64,000 nucleotides of DNA, taken from assembly GCF_025997855.1 (NCBI RefSeq), contig NZ_AP026561.1:1-64000 (forward strand), read 5' to 3'. Position numbers and translations under genes: made by a program. The notes under the pieces were generated by a model. It did no database searches and was not told the origin of the DNA. It was given only the letters and a program-made list of their open reading frames with translations. Numbering within the stretch: position 1 is the first letter of the stretch; each line of letters opens with the position of its first letter. Shown here piece by piece: positions 33,644-43,064 of the stretch. This DNA comes from Deinococcus aetherius. GTDB lineage: Bacteria > Deinococcota > Deinococci > Deinococcales > Deinococcaceae.

Positions 33644-34225
33644 TCACCCGTGCCGCAGTCCGTTGATGAGCAGGTCAACCATGCGGCGGGCGTTGTAGTG
33701 TGGATCACTGGCGCCGATGCAGAGGCTGCCCACGCCACGCATCAATTCCTGGGCCTCAATGTCTGAGCGAACTTCACCGGCCTCCACGGCGGCGCTCAGC
33801 AGCGCCGTACACACCGGCACCAGGCGGCCGAGGAAATAGGCGTGCAGCGCCTTGAACTCATCGTTGTCCGTTCGCAGCACGGCGGCGAGCCCGTGCTTGG
33901 TGGTGAGGAAATCGACGAACAGCCCAGTCCACTGCCGCAGGGCGGCGTAAGGGCTGGCGCTGCTGGACAGCAGGGCGGGACCAGCCTCGGCGCAGCCCTC
34001 CACCTGATGGCGGTAGACCGCGATGATGAGGTCGGCGCGGGTCGGGAAGTGCCGGTAGATGGTGCCTGTCCCCACACCCGCCTTGGCGGCGATGTCACGC
34101 ACCGGCACCTCCACGCCGGAGGTGACGAAGAGGGCGGCGGCGGCGTCGAGCAGCGTCTGTTCATTGCGCCGGGCGTCCGCCCGTTTGGGCGTCGCGGTTG
34201 GCGTCGGTTCATTGATGTCGGTCAT
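33644..34225 (-). CDS. TetR-family transcriptional regulator
   Basis: A 193-residue repressor. NEQTLLDAAAALFVTSG, VPVRDIAAKAGVGTGTIYRH and FPTRADLIIAVYRHQ form the DNA-binding domain. The C-terminal domain has SPYAALRQWTGLFVDFLTTK and ends RRMVDLLINGLRHG, like the SbtR-type TetR domain. It is divergent from an SDR gene, with paired GGAAC-type operators between them. A frameshifted paralogue has the same position beside another SDR at 30.2-30.8 kb, so this protein may now serve both promoters. Confidence 0.87.
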   Translation of the reverse strand: MTDINEPTPTATPKRADARRNEQTLLDAAAALFVTSGVEVPVRDIAAKAGVGTGTIYRHFPTRADLIIAVYRHQVEGCAEAGPALLSSSASPYAALRQWTGLFVDFLTTKHGLAAVLRTDNDEFKALHAYFLGRLVPVCTALLSAAVEAGEVRSDIEAQELMRGVGSLCIGASDPHYNARRMVDLLINGLRHG

Positions 34226-34244
34226 CCTGTCCTTCTCCTCTTAG

Positions 34245-34291
34245 TTGACAAACGGAACCATGTCCCATATTTTAGTGGTACGCCGTTCCGT
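34245..34291 (+). promoter_or_regulatory. SDR promoter with TetR-type operators
   Basis: TTGACA (34245-34250), 17 bp and TATTTT (34268-34273) form a promoter toward the SDR. CGGAACCATGTCCC (34253-34266) fills the spacer, and GTGGTACGCCGTTCCG (34275-34290) follows. An outer ACGGAAC/GTTCCGT pair links the two. The layout copies that at 30785-30831. Confidence 0.75.
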
Positions 34292-34344
34292 TTCTTAGGA
34301 TACCCGGAGAAGCGCGTCTTGGACAGCGGCGAAGGAGAACACAC

Positions 34345-35076
34345 ATGGACGTGCAAGGAAAAGTGGTCATCATCACCGGGGCTTCAATGGGCATCGGCGC
34401 GGCGACGGCGCAGGTCTTCGCGGAGGCGGGCGCAAAGTTGGTTCTCGCGGCGCGGTCGGCGAACAAGTTGGACGCGGTGGCCGCCGGGCTGCCGGATGGC
34501 ACCGAAACGCTGACCGTGCCGACCGACATGACCGATCAGGCGCAGGTGCAGGCGCTCATCAAGGCGGCCCGGCAGCGTTTCGGCCAGGTCGATATCCTGA
34601 TCAATAACGCAGGTCAGGCGGCGGTGGGTGCGGTCGCCACCGTCAATCCCGATCACTACCGCCAGATCATCGAGCTGAACCTGCTCGGCCCGCTGCACGC
34701 CATGCAGGCGGTCGTTCCGGGCATGCGCGAGCAGGGTGGCGGCGTCATCATCAACATCAGCAGCAACGTCAGCAAGATGGCGATTCCCGGCATCGGGGCC
34801 TACGCCTCCACCAAGTACGCCCTCAACGGCCTGACGCTGACGGCCCGGAACGAGCTGGCGGCGGACAACATCCGGGTCGTCCTCTTTCACCCCGGCCTGA
34901 CCGCCACCGACTTCGGTGCGAACGCCCGGCGCAGCAACCCCGGCGACGGCCCGCGCCCGACAAGTGAGCAGGCCGAGGTGATGCGCCAGCCGGATTCGGC
35001 GGAGGACGTGGCGCGGCAGATTCTGGAAGCCGCCATTCAGGAACCCGCCGAGGCCGGAATGCCCATGCACCGCTGA
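34345..35076 (+). CDS. SDR-family oxidoreductase
   Basis: A 243-residue classical SDR. IITGASMGIGAATAQVFAEA binds NAD(P), ILINNAGQAAVG follows, INISSNVSKMAIPGIG holds the Ser and YASTKYALNGL the Tyr-Lys pair. It is under the divergent TetR promoter. It is not a close copy of the SDR at 30876, although the regulatory regions are alike, so the regulator-operator module seems to have been duplicated independently of its target. Substrate unknown. Confidence 0.87.
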   Translation: MDVQGKVVIITGASMGIGAATAQVFAEAGAKLVLAARSANKLDAVAAGLPDGTETLTVPTDMTDQAQVQALIKAARQRFGQVDILINNAGQAAVGAVATVNPDHYRQIIELNLLGPLHAMQAVVPGMREQGGGVIINISSNVSKMAIPGIGAYASTKYALNGLTLTARNELAADNIRVVLFHPGLTATDFGANARRSNPGDGPRPTSEQAEVMRQPDSAEDVARQILEAAIQEPAEAGMPMHR

Positions 35077-35134
35077 GCGCCCACAACGCTTCAACTTCCC
35101 GATGGCTGATTTCGGCTCCTTTGCGGACGCAGGT

Positions 35135-35372
35135 GATGGCGAACATCAGAGACGTGAAACGCGGTGATCCCCAGGCGACCGCGCAGGCCGTCCTGGAACT
35201 CGTGGACGCACCCGAGCCGCCGTTGCGCCTGATCCTCGGCAGCGAGACCCTGCCCATCTCGCGCGCCGCCTACGCCGAGCGACTCGCTACCTGGGAGGCG
35301 TGGGAAACAGTTTCAAACGCCGCGCAGGGCGAAACCGCCACCCCCGCATGGAGCACCCCCCCCTCGCCTTAA
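35135..35372 (+). pseudogene. SDR C-terminal fragment
   Basis: One frame reads VKRGDPQATAQAVLELVDAP, EPPLRLILGSETLP and ATWEAWETVSNAA, which matches the C-terminal end of SDRs of the type that finish with PPLRLxLGxDA and a WExxS motif. No Rossmann domain remains upstream. It follows the intact SDR by about 60 bp and is a leftover of another reductase. Confidence 0.6.
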
Positions 35373-35461
35373 GGTGACGCGGCTCACCGGGGAGCGGAAG
35401 CGCGGTCTCGCCGACCTGAAGAACGAGGCGGTGCAGGTGGAGTGCGGTTCAGGAGGTTCTC

Positions 35462-36082
35462 GTGGCCCTACCTTTGAGCAGTGCCAGCCGGCTGGAGTTT
35501 TTCAGCGACGGTGTATTCGCCATCGTCATCACGCTGCTGGTGCTGGAGATCCGGGCCCCGCAGATTGGCGAACATGCCCGCCCGGCGGCGCTGTGGGCGG
35601 GGCTCGGTGCCCTCTGGCCGTCGTACCTGGCCTACACGCTCACGTTCTCCACCATCTTGGTGGCCTGGATCGGTCACAACCTCGTGATGGCGCAGGTGGG
35701 GCAGGTGTCGTTGAGGGTGATGCTCGTCAACGGCCTGTTCCTGCTGAACATCTCCTTTCTGCCCTTCCCGACGTCCGTGGTCGCCGAATACCTGCGCTCG
35801 GAATCAGCCAGCGCCGCCGCCGCGTTCTACGCCCTGGCCAACCTGTTCGCTGCCCTGACGCACCGCGGCCTGGTGCAGGCCGTGCTGGCCGAGTACCCAC
35901 AGGGGGCTGCCGCCCTGCTCGATATCCGGGTCAAGTCGGCGTGGTCGATTCCGTGGTGCCTGGCTTGCGCGGCCTTGGCCCTGCTCAGCCCACTGGTGTC
36001 GTTCGTGTCGGTCGCGGCGATGTGGGTGTGGCTGGCCCTTCCCCAGTTCGGTCACCCGGTCAGGGAGCGCACCGGCCCCTGA
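35462..36082 (+). CDS. TMEM175-family (DUF1211) potassium channel protein
   Basis: Membrane protein of 206 residues with about six hydrophobic segments. RLEFFSDGVFAIVITLLVLE near the N-terminus is the family hallmark (R-x3-FSDGVFAI-x2-TLLVLE), where the FSD motif lines the pore helix. Bacterial TMEM175 proteins are potassium-permeable tetrameric channels. It begins at a GTG with AGGAGG seven bases upstream. It stands alone, with no same-strand partner. Confidence 0.85.
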   Translation: MALPLSSASRLEFFSDGVFAIVITLLVLEIRAPQIGEHARPAALWAGLGALWPSYLAYTLTFSTILVAWIGHNLVMAQVGQVSLRVMLVNGLFLLNISFLPFPTSVVAEYLRSESASAAAAFYALANLFAALTHRGLVQAVLAEYPQGAAALLDIRVKSAWSIPWCLACAALALLSPLVSFVSVAAMWVWLALPQFGHPVRERTGP

Positions 36083-36182
36083 ACCACGGTCTGCCGGCTC
36101 CTGGTCCAGCGTCAAGCAATGAACTTGGGGCCCACGCTTCTGTCACCGGCGTCACCGAGTCGGAGCACGACCGCCCCGCGCA

Positions 36183-36647
36183 GTGGTGGTGCACACCGCT
36201 GAGGCGGAGCACGCCGACCAGACCAAACATGTGATCGAGGATGTACGCCGCGAACTTCGGCTCGCTGCTCCCAAAGAGAGGCGGCGTACCGTGGATCGGC
36301 TCGGCCAGGAGGAGATCGAGCGCCTGATCGAAACGGCGTACCGCCGGAACAGCAGCTCGGGCCTGATGGTCAAAACGCTGTTCTACACGGGAGCACGGGT
36401 GTCCGAGTTCGTGAACCTGCGCGTTGAGGACTTGCACCTGGGGCTGGACCCGCCCCAGGTGCACATCGCTCATGCCAAGGGGGGCAGCAACGGGTGCGTA
36501 CCGATCCTGCCGATGTTGGCCCAGGAACTGCGGACCCATCTCGGAGGGCGCCGCACCGGATACGTGTTCGAGAGCAACCGGCATGATCGCTATAGCACCC
36601 GCGCGATCCAACTGGTTGTCCGGGACGTGGCGCGTCGGGCCGGGAAG

Positions 36648-36650
<3 letters not shown>
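36183..36650 (+). pseudogene. Tyrosine recombinase cut off by an IS
   Basis: The frame reads LGQEEIERLIETAYR, LFYTGARVSEFVNLRVEDLH (with the first catalytic Arg) and VHIAHAKGGSNGCVPILPML (with the beta-hairpin Lys region), then [10 protein letters not shown]. At that point it runs into antisense sequence of the IS4-type transposase. The C-terminal HxxR, His/Trp and Tyr are missing. The N-terminal SAM-like domain is also short. An inactive relic. Confidence 0.75.
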
Positions 36651-37511
<861 letters not shown>

Positions 37512-37780
37512 CCTTTCTCGCGTCTGGGAGCGCGCTTTGGCTACCTATTCAGGTGCAAGAAATGAGCCTAACCCTACCGCTTCTTTCGCCGTGGTCCGGT
37601 CGCTCCCTTGCCGTCGCACCACGAAGTTTGACTCTGACTTCAACAGAGTCGATTAGCGACCATCGTGTGGTACACGTCAGCATTCATCAACTCCCTCTCT
37701 TGGAGGGAACCGAATTGGAACGACATGCCTATCGCCCTGGACGCAAGGGAAGTCTCTGCCTGATACACCCCGGGGTCGGC

Positions 37781-38833
37781 TCAATCGGCCTGTTCGGCGG
37801 CCGAGAGCGCCTCAAGCCGTACGTCCGCATCGAGCTTGGCGTAGATCGCGCTCGTCGTCACGCTGGCATGCCCCAGCACGTCCGAGACCACGTGCAGGTC
37901 CCGCGTCGCCCGGTACAGCCGCGTCCCCGCAGTCCGCCGCAAGGTGTGCGCTCCCCACATGTCCGGCGGCAGCCCAAGACGCTGGAAGTACCCGTTCACG
38001 ATGCTCCGCAATCCCGCCGTCGTCAGCTTTCCCCCCAGGTTCCCCCGGTGGAACGAGACGATCAGGGTCAATTGATCCTGGGGAAGGTCGCCCGCCAGCA
38101 CCAGGGCCTGCCGCATCTGGAGCCACGCGGCCAACACCTGCCCCGCCGCCGGAGGCAAAGGGATGCGCCGAGCCTTGCCCCCCTTGCCATGGGTGACATG
38201 CACCTCGCGCAGGCCGAGCCGGACGTCCCCGACCTGCAGGTCGACGATCTCCTGTGCCCGCAAGCCGAGCGTCGCTCCCAGCACCAGGATCGCCCGGTCC
38301 CGCGCGGCGGTGGCCGGGTCTGGCTGCCCGTCCGGTGCGGCGAGGAGAGCGCGGTACTGCGCGGGGGGCAGGGCCCGCCTCTTCGCGTGGGCGGGCGTGG
38401 GGTCTCGGGGCGCCGCGACTCCCTGGGTAGGATTCTCGCGCACGGCCCCTGCCCAGACGAGGGCACGGTACAACGCCCGAACCCCATACAGGTACGTTGC
38501 CACGCTGCCCAGCGTCAGTCCGGTTTTCTTCCCGTCCTGACGCAGGCGTTCCCGGGTGTGGATGATGTACGCTTCGAGGTCGTCAGGCGTCAGGTTCTGC
38601 ACGCTCAGCCGGGGGGCCTCGGGGGGTCCGGTAAAGGCCAGGAAGTCACGCACGGCCACCCCGTAATTCCGCAAGGTCTGAGGGCTGACGCCACCCGCCC
38701 GCCGTGACTTGACCCGCAGGTGGTGGCTCAGCAGGTCGAGCAGCGCGTCAGCGTCCTGGCTCTGGGCTGCCCTCAACGCTTCGCGACGGCGGTTCTCCGG
38801 CTGACTCCACTTCGAGGCGAGGACGAGGCTCAC
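37781..38833 (-). CDS. Tyrosine recombinase/integrase (350 aa)
   Basis: Site-specific recombinase that cuts and rejoins DNA through a tyrosine. The N-terminal SAM-like core-binding domain (about 25-130) includes VSPQTLRNYGVAVRDFLAFT. The catalytic domain has LGLRAQEIV (Arg192), HGKGGKARRIPL (Lys near 220), GAHTLRRTAGTRLY (His296, Arg299), LGHASVTTSAIYAKL (His322 and the nucleophile Tyr331). All catalytic residues are present. The GTG start lies 11 bp from a perfect 34-bp inverted repeat that could be its promoter operator, its recombination site, or both. No excisionase or phage genes are adjacent. Plasmid or replicon dimer resolution is possible. Confidence 0.87.
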   Translation of the reverse strand: MSLVLASKWSQPENRRREALRAAQSQDADALLDLLSHHLRVKSRRAGGVSPQTLRNYGVAVRDFLAFTGPPEAPRLSVQNLTPDDLEAYIIHTRERLRQDGKKTGLTLGSVATYLYGVRALYRALVWAGAVRENPTQGVAAPRDPTPAHAKRRALPPAQYRALLAAPDGQPDPATAARDRAILVLGATLGLRAQEIVDLQVGDVRLGLREVHVTHGKGGKARRIPLPPAAGQVLAAWLQMRQALVLAGDLPQDQLTLIVSFHRGNLGGKLTTAGLRSIVNGYFQRLGLPPDMWGAHTLRRTAGTRLYRATRDLHVVSDVLGHASVTTSAIYAKLDADVRLEALSAAEQAD

Positions 38834-38843
38834 CCGCCCATGA

Positions 38844-38877
38844 TACTTACGTTTAGTGTTCTAAACGTAAGTATCGA
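38844..38877. repeat. 34-bp perfect inverted repeat next to the recombinase gene
   Basis: Arms GATACTTACGTTTAG (38844-38858) and CTAAACGTAAGTATC (38863-38877) are exact complements around TGTT. It can also be read as two 13-bp arms with an 8-bp spacer AGTGTTCT, the same size and layout as loxP-type sites. It is far more AT-rich than its surroundings. On the minus strand TAAGTATC, a possible -10, lies at its gene-proximal edge, 11 bp before the recombinase GTG. Function could be a recombination site, an autoregulatory operator, or both. Confidence 0.7.
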
Positions 38878-39184
38878 AGAGGCTCGGATGTCGAGGCGCC
38901 CTCTCGGGCATCCAAACTACCTCGCCTCCATCCCTGGACGAGCGGCCATTCATCCGTGGCAGACGATGGTGGCGCTCACCGTTGTAGATCAAGGGCGGTC
39001 GGGGCGCAGGGCGTAGAGATGCGCGATGTACAGGAGGCGCGGCTTGCTTATGAGGCGGCCAGTGTGGCGTGTCCGAGTCGGGAGGTGTGTGGCTGAGGCG
39101 GGGGTCCGCCGTCGGGCGTGTTGACGGGCGAGGCTGTGCTGGCGCAGGCTGAGGCACCAGAGTCCGAGGCCGCCGGGAGACGTG

Positions 39185-39280
39185 GCCCACGCAGGGGGCT
39201 CAGCCGCCGGGAAGCCGGGACTACGACGGCCATTGGACGGGCAGGGGCACGCGGACACGTAGACGCGCCCCTGCCCCCCG
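39185..39280. repeat. Copy A of a ~95-bp dispersed repeat, 3' of the SRAP gene
   Basis: It matches copy B at 50623-50717 at roughly four-fifths of positions with a few single-base gaps. Both start GCCCA-GCAGGGG, share CAGCCG-TGGGAAGC-style cores and end in a hairpin; here GGGCAGGGGC pairs with GCCCCTGCCC (39239-39276). Both copies lie 3' of minus-strand DNA-damage genes. One minus frame keeps FPAAEP in both copies. It could be a conserved 3' RNA element or a coding relic. The surrounding 38878-39400 holds no other gene. Confidence 0.5.
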
Positions 39281-39401
39281 CTTGTGCCCTCACGCGTACT
39301 GCTGAGCTAAGCAGGAACGGGTCCTAATTCAGGTGTGGAAGCCCGGCATGAACGGTTGAAGCGGCTGGGCCGAGGCTTCAGGGTCAAGCCCAGGCACAGC
39401 G

Positions 39402-40025
39402 TTACGCCGTGGTCTGCACGAGCAGGCCGGAGGGCCAACTGGTCATGGCTGCCTCCAGGGCCTCCTGCGGGGTGCCGCGCAACCAGGCGTCGAGGTCTTG
39501 AGACAACAGCAGGGCCAGCATGCGGTCATGCACGTCCAGATCAGGGACGGGCTCGCGGGTGACGACGGTGACGCTCTCGAGCGGGCCGTCCGGCGTGACC
39601 GTGACTTCCCACAGCCCGGCAGCGAGGAGGGGTCGGTGGTCCGGGCGATGCACGCGGTGCCAGCGCTTGCGCTCCCCGCGCTTCGGCGTGCGAGCGGCAT
39701 CGGGCTCAAAGAACGCGCTCAGCGGCACGATGCAGCGCCGACCCTCCAGGAATGCACCCCGAAAGGTCGGTTTCTCACTTAGGGTCTCCACGCGGGCGTT
39801 GGTCGTGGTGAGGCGCTTCAGGTCCTCAGAGGTCTTCCCTGGGGGGATGAGCCCCCAACGGAGCGGTACGGCGGCGTAGCCGTCGTCCTGGACCCGAACC
39901 GCCAGGAGCGGGTCCGTGGGGTTGATCCGCTCCCGCGGCTCGGGCCAGGTAAAAATGTCGCCGAACAGGCGCTCCAGGTCCTGCCGGGCATGTGGGGCGA
40001 ACTGGTCTTCAGCGCGGTTGCACAT
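39402..40025 (-). CDS. SRAP-domain protein (SOS response-associated peptidase, YedK/HMCES-like)
   Basis: Forms a protective covalent link to abasic sites in single-stranded DNA through its Cys2. The 207-residue protein begins MCNRAE, so Cys2 is exposed after Met removal. WGLIPPG, TTNARVETLSEKPTFRGAFL with the conserved Asn and Glu, RCIVPLSAFFEP and VHDRM with the catalytic His are the SRAP motifs. Length is normal. CAGGGAG lies eight bases before the ATG. No LexA-like palindrome like that at 56297 is seen in its promoter. Confidence 0.88.
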   Translation of the reverse strand: MCNRAEDQFAPHARQDLERLFGDIFTWPEPRERINPTDPLLAVRVQDDGYAAVPLRWGLIPPGKTSEDLKRLTTTNARVETLSEKPTFRGAFLEGRRCIVPLSAFFEPDAARTPKRGERKRWHRVHRPDHRPLLAAGLWEVTVTPDGPLESVTVVTREPVPDLDVHDRMLALLLSQDLDAWLRGTPQEALEAAMTSWPSGLLVQTTA

Positions 40026-40250
40026 GACACATCTCCCTGAGAAGCTGCCCCCATTTTACGCTTAAAACATAACCAAGAAAGAACGCTTCTGCATTAGTGA
40101 AATACCGTCAAAATTTTCCCTGTGCTGAACGACGTTTTTCATGTGTCCTCTCAGGAGGGCCAGGAAGGGGCCTCGGAATCGTTCTGAGAGGTGTGGGGTG
40201 GGTATAGAGAACGAGAGGTGTAGGCTGGCTGGCGTGAAATTTGTGTTCCG

Positions 40251-40454
40251 CTAAGCCCGACTGAAGAGCCCCCGGCTGCGCCAGGGCACGTCCTCGACCA
40301 AGCGTATGTCCGCGGCTTTAAGCGCCGCGACGATCAACAGGCGGTAGCTTTGCCAGAGCCATCGGCCCCCCAGCCGCTCGCCCTGGTGGATGGAAGGAAC
40401 GCCAGGGGCAAACCACCGGATGCCGCGTTTGACGGTTAGGACGGCGGGGACCAT
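40251..40454 (-). CDS. Small hypothetical protein, directly downstream of the DUF4209 gene
   Basis: A basic, Trp-containing protein of at least 67 residues from the ATG at 40454 (RGIRWFAPGVPSIHQGERLG, LWQSYRLLIVAALKAADIRL). The same frame stays open for 38 more codons upstream, right back to the TGA of the DUF4209 gene at 40569-40571, and those codons look coding (RKFCDEAEYRAWLISLVEAG). GGAGGTGG follows that TGA, but no ATG/GTG/TTG lies at the right distance. Either an unusual start is used, or the TGA interrupts what was one longer protein. Family not recognised. Confidence 0.4.
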   Translation of the reverse strand: MVPAVLTVKRGIRWFAPGVPSIHQGERLGGRWLWQSYRLLIVAALKAADIRLVEDVPWRSRGLFSRA

Positions 40455-40568
40455 CAGGATCTTCGTGTTCCCAGCTTCAACCAGAGAGATGAGCCAGGCG
40501 CGGTACTCGGCTTCGTCACAGAATTTGCGGGCGGGCCTCCCTTTCCTTGGGATGTCAGGCCACCTCCA

Positions 40569-42344
40569 TCACGGCCGCTGCACACCGCCCAGGAAAAAAC
40601 GCAGGATGAGCGCCCAGGTGTAGCGGGCCGGGATATCCTCCAGTTGTCCGTCCAGCGCGAGGCCGTGGGCACTGGTATTGCGCAGGTTCTCGCCGACCTT
40701 CTCCACCAACAACGTCCGCAAGTCGTAGACGAAGGCTTCGCCCAGAACACGCTCAAGCGGCCGAGTGTATTTTTCGTCCGTCAGGAAGGTGTTCAGGTTG
40801 TGTTCCTGCTGAACGCCGGATGTATCCAGGCCGGTGGTCTCGACACCCTCGGTGTTCAGCATGTGCCTGAGGCCGGCCTCTAGCTGGGGCAGCAGCATCG
40901 GAATCGCGGCCAGGAAGTCACCCGCCAGGCCATACCGGAGGCCCCGCTGCACACTGGCCGCATGCCCGGCGGGGAGCCGGACGTTGCTCGCCACGATGAA
41001 CGCCAGGTCCTGGGGGCCGATGGAATGCTCCTGGCGCACCTGAGCCACGGCGGCATCCAGGGAGATGACCGCCAGCAAGCGGGCGTTGGCGGCCTGCCGG
41101 CTCATCTGGAAAGCCAGGTACTCCTCCTCGCTGTTCAGCGTGACCTGCTGGCGCCCCGCGTGGTCGCCCAGGGTGATGGTGGCGAGGTGCTGAACCACCG
41201 TGGTCTTCAACGCGTCCAGGGCCGCTTTCCGCAGGGCCGCCATCGGCGGCAGGGCGGCGATGCGGGTCAGTTGCTGGAGTGCGCCCGTGAACGTCAGGCC
41301 CGTCACCTGATCCTGCCCGGCCCGCTGGTGGTCACGGACCAGCGGCGCAGGTACCTCAACGGGGAACGCCCTCATGAACCGGTCTTCCTCTCCCTGAAGG
41401 GAGCGAATCTCCCGCAAGACCTCTTGCACCCGTTCGCGTGTCGCCCCGGCGTCCCGCAGCAGCTGCACGGCCCGCATGAGTTCCTTGACCGCCAGAAAGG
41501 GAGGCGAGCCCGGCCGGATGAACCCTCGAGCGTACTGAACGAAGGCCTCGGCGGCCGCGAGCTTGGCCGCCTTGCTCTGGTCCGGCTGGCCCGCGCGGTT
41601 ATGGAAGAGTGCAGCCGTATCCCAGTGCGTCCTGGCCATCGACCAGTTCGCCAGGCCTTCGCAGCGGCGGGCCAGGTCTTCGGCCTGTTCCGCCAGAACC
41701 CTGAGGTCGCCCCGTTTCAGCCTGAACAGCACCTTGAGCAGGGCGTGGCTATACCGACCCTGCTGATCGTCGTCCCGGTGCTGGGCAAGCGTACGCTCAA
41801 CCGCCTGCAACACGTCGTCCAGAAGGGGTGACTTCTTCCCCGTTTGCTGCGCCAGACTGGCCGCCCGGCGCAAGCTGTCGGTGGCGTCCTGAGGATCGTC
41901 GTTCACGAGTTCCACGTGGTCCCGCGCCCGCGCGTAATCTACATAAGCAGTGATCGCCTGACGGGCAAACGGGGCCTCTCTCACCAGAAGCCACAGGATG
42001 TCGGCGAGCCGGGCCGCCAACCCCGCGTGTTGCACCTGCGTGGCCGCCTCGCGCAAGATCTTTAGCTCCTCATCGTTGTACTGCCCTCGCCGGGCGTTGC
42101 CATCCGGCCGGTAGTCCAGGCCGACGAAAAACGGAGATTGTCGTTCGTCCGGAAGCAGCGTCAGGCGGGCGACGCTCCCGATCGTGGCGTACACTTGGCG
42201 GGTCTCCAGAGCCACGCTCCGGGCTTCCAGTTCATGCAGGAGGCTCCTGACCTCCGCCATGGAGGCGTCTGGTGGCAGCCGGGTGTTTAGGGTGTCGTAG
42301 GTCCCCATGACCTCACGGTACTGACTCTTAACCTGGACCGTCAC
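40569..42344 (-). CDS. DUF4209-domain protein (591 aa)
   Basis: Large soluble, mostly helical protein. The N-terminal 350 residues look like helical repeats. The C-terminal part has IPMLLPQLEAGLRHMLNTEG and ends with VEKVGENLRNTSAHGLALD, the RNxxxHG motif that defines DUF4209 and that resembles the RNase motif (R-x4-6-H) of HEPN domains. HEPN-type RNases often act in toxin-antitoxin or anti-phage roles; whether DUF4209 is a nuclease is not shown. It starts at a GTG and is followed in the same frame by an unusual small ORF. Neighbours are a recombinase, an SRAP gene and dead toxin-antitoxin genes. Confidence 0.75.
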   Translation of the reverse strand: MTVQVKSQYREVMGTYDTLNTRLPPDASMAEVRSLLHELEARSVALETRQVYATIGSVARLTLLPDERQSPFFVGLDYRPDGNARRGQYNDEELKILREAATQVQHAGLAARLADILWLLVREAPFARQAITAYVDYARARDHVELVNDDPQDATDSLRRAASLAQQTGKKSPLLDDVLQAVERTLAQHRDDDQQGRYSHALLKVLFRLKRGDLRVLAEQAEDLARRCEGLANWSMARTHWDTAALFHNRAGQPDQSKAAKLAAAEAFVQYARGFIRPGSPPFLAVKELMRAVQLLRDAGATRERVQEVLREIRSLQGEEDRFMRAFPVEVPAPLVRDHQRAGQDQVTGLTFTGALQQLTRIAALPPMAALRKAALDALKTTVVQHLATITLGDHAGRQQVTLNSEEEYLAFQMSRQAANARLLAVISLDAAVAQVRQEHSIGPQDLAFIVASNVRLPAGHAASVQRGLRYGLAGDFLAAIPMLLPQLEAGLRHMLNTEGVETTGLDTSGVQQEHNLNTFLTDEKYTRPLERVLGEAFVYDLRTLLVEKVGENLRNTSAHGLALDGQLEDIPARYTWALILRFFLGGVQRP

Positions 42345-42880
42345 TCAAATGACCACGGCTGGACACGGCTGGGCATGTGACTGGCGGATCTCCTCACTCG
42401 TCGCGGGTATTCCGGCCTCGGCTGTGCGCCAAAGACAGCATGGCCGCACTGGGTGTTCCGCATCATCCCTATCGCGCACTATGGGTTGGATATGGCAGTG
42501 TTTTCCGACGCAGGGCGTTGCCCGCCGAGGAGTCAGGACGTGTGGACGCTCTTGAGACTCAAGCGGGCCTTCCCGCCCAGCCGCCGCGCCGGGAGGAGGG
42601 CGGGCGGAAAGGAGCTCGCCCTCCTCTCCCGCCCGGCCCAGCGCGGCGTCCCGTCAGAAGCGCTCGAGGCCCAGGGCGAGGCCTGTGCGGAGCGTTCCCG
42701 ATCGGCGGCGCTCGTCAAGAATCGGAGGTTCCCCTTATCGTTCAGGAAGACCGTCCCGATCAGGATGCTGGGCTGAGGGGTGGCCTGCGCCGGCGCCAGG
42801 CTCTGGTCATGGACGCCACCGTCGCCCAGCTCGGGAAGATGGCCCACCAGACTGGCGGGCAGCGGGTTCGCCAGCGCGGG
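42345..42880. other. No gene recognised
   Basis: About 535 bp upstream of the DUF4209 gene. Open frames here are arginine/proline-rich artefacts of GC bias. The part next to 42345 should hold the DUF4209 promoter, but I see no clear -35/-10 pair. A run near 42580-42640 is extremely GC-rich. Confidence 0.4.
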
Positions 42881-43064
42881 CAATGGCTGGCCGTAGGACC
42901 GTGTGCGGCACGCGCAACACAGCCCAGCCGATCCTCGAGTTCCTGGCGGCCTCGAGAACGTGCTGGAGGAGCACCCGACCCTGACGCGGGAGGACGTGCT
43001 GGCCGGTCTGGCGTTCTCCTCCCGTCTGCTCGCCCACCTGTTCACCGTTGAGAAGACTGCTTGA
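42881..43064 (+). pseudogene. DUF433-type antitoxin, frameshifted
   Basis: In one frame VCGTRNTAQPILEFLAAS matches the RGTRIPVxxILDLLA part of DUF433 antitoxins. After a one-base shift the reading ENVLEEHPTLTREDVLAGLA matches the family's (S)VEEVLEEYPxLTREDVLAAL. The frame ends at 43064, just before toxin-like sequence. No start codon is evident. Confidence 0.6.

Noticed and set aside
36590..36647. Extension of the IS4-type transposase to 36590
   Set aside because: This stretch is the reversed integrase sequence; the fused reading is an accident of the junction.
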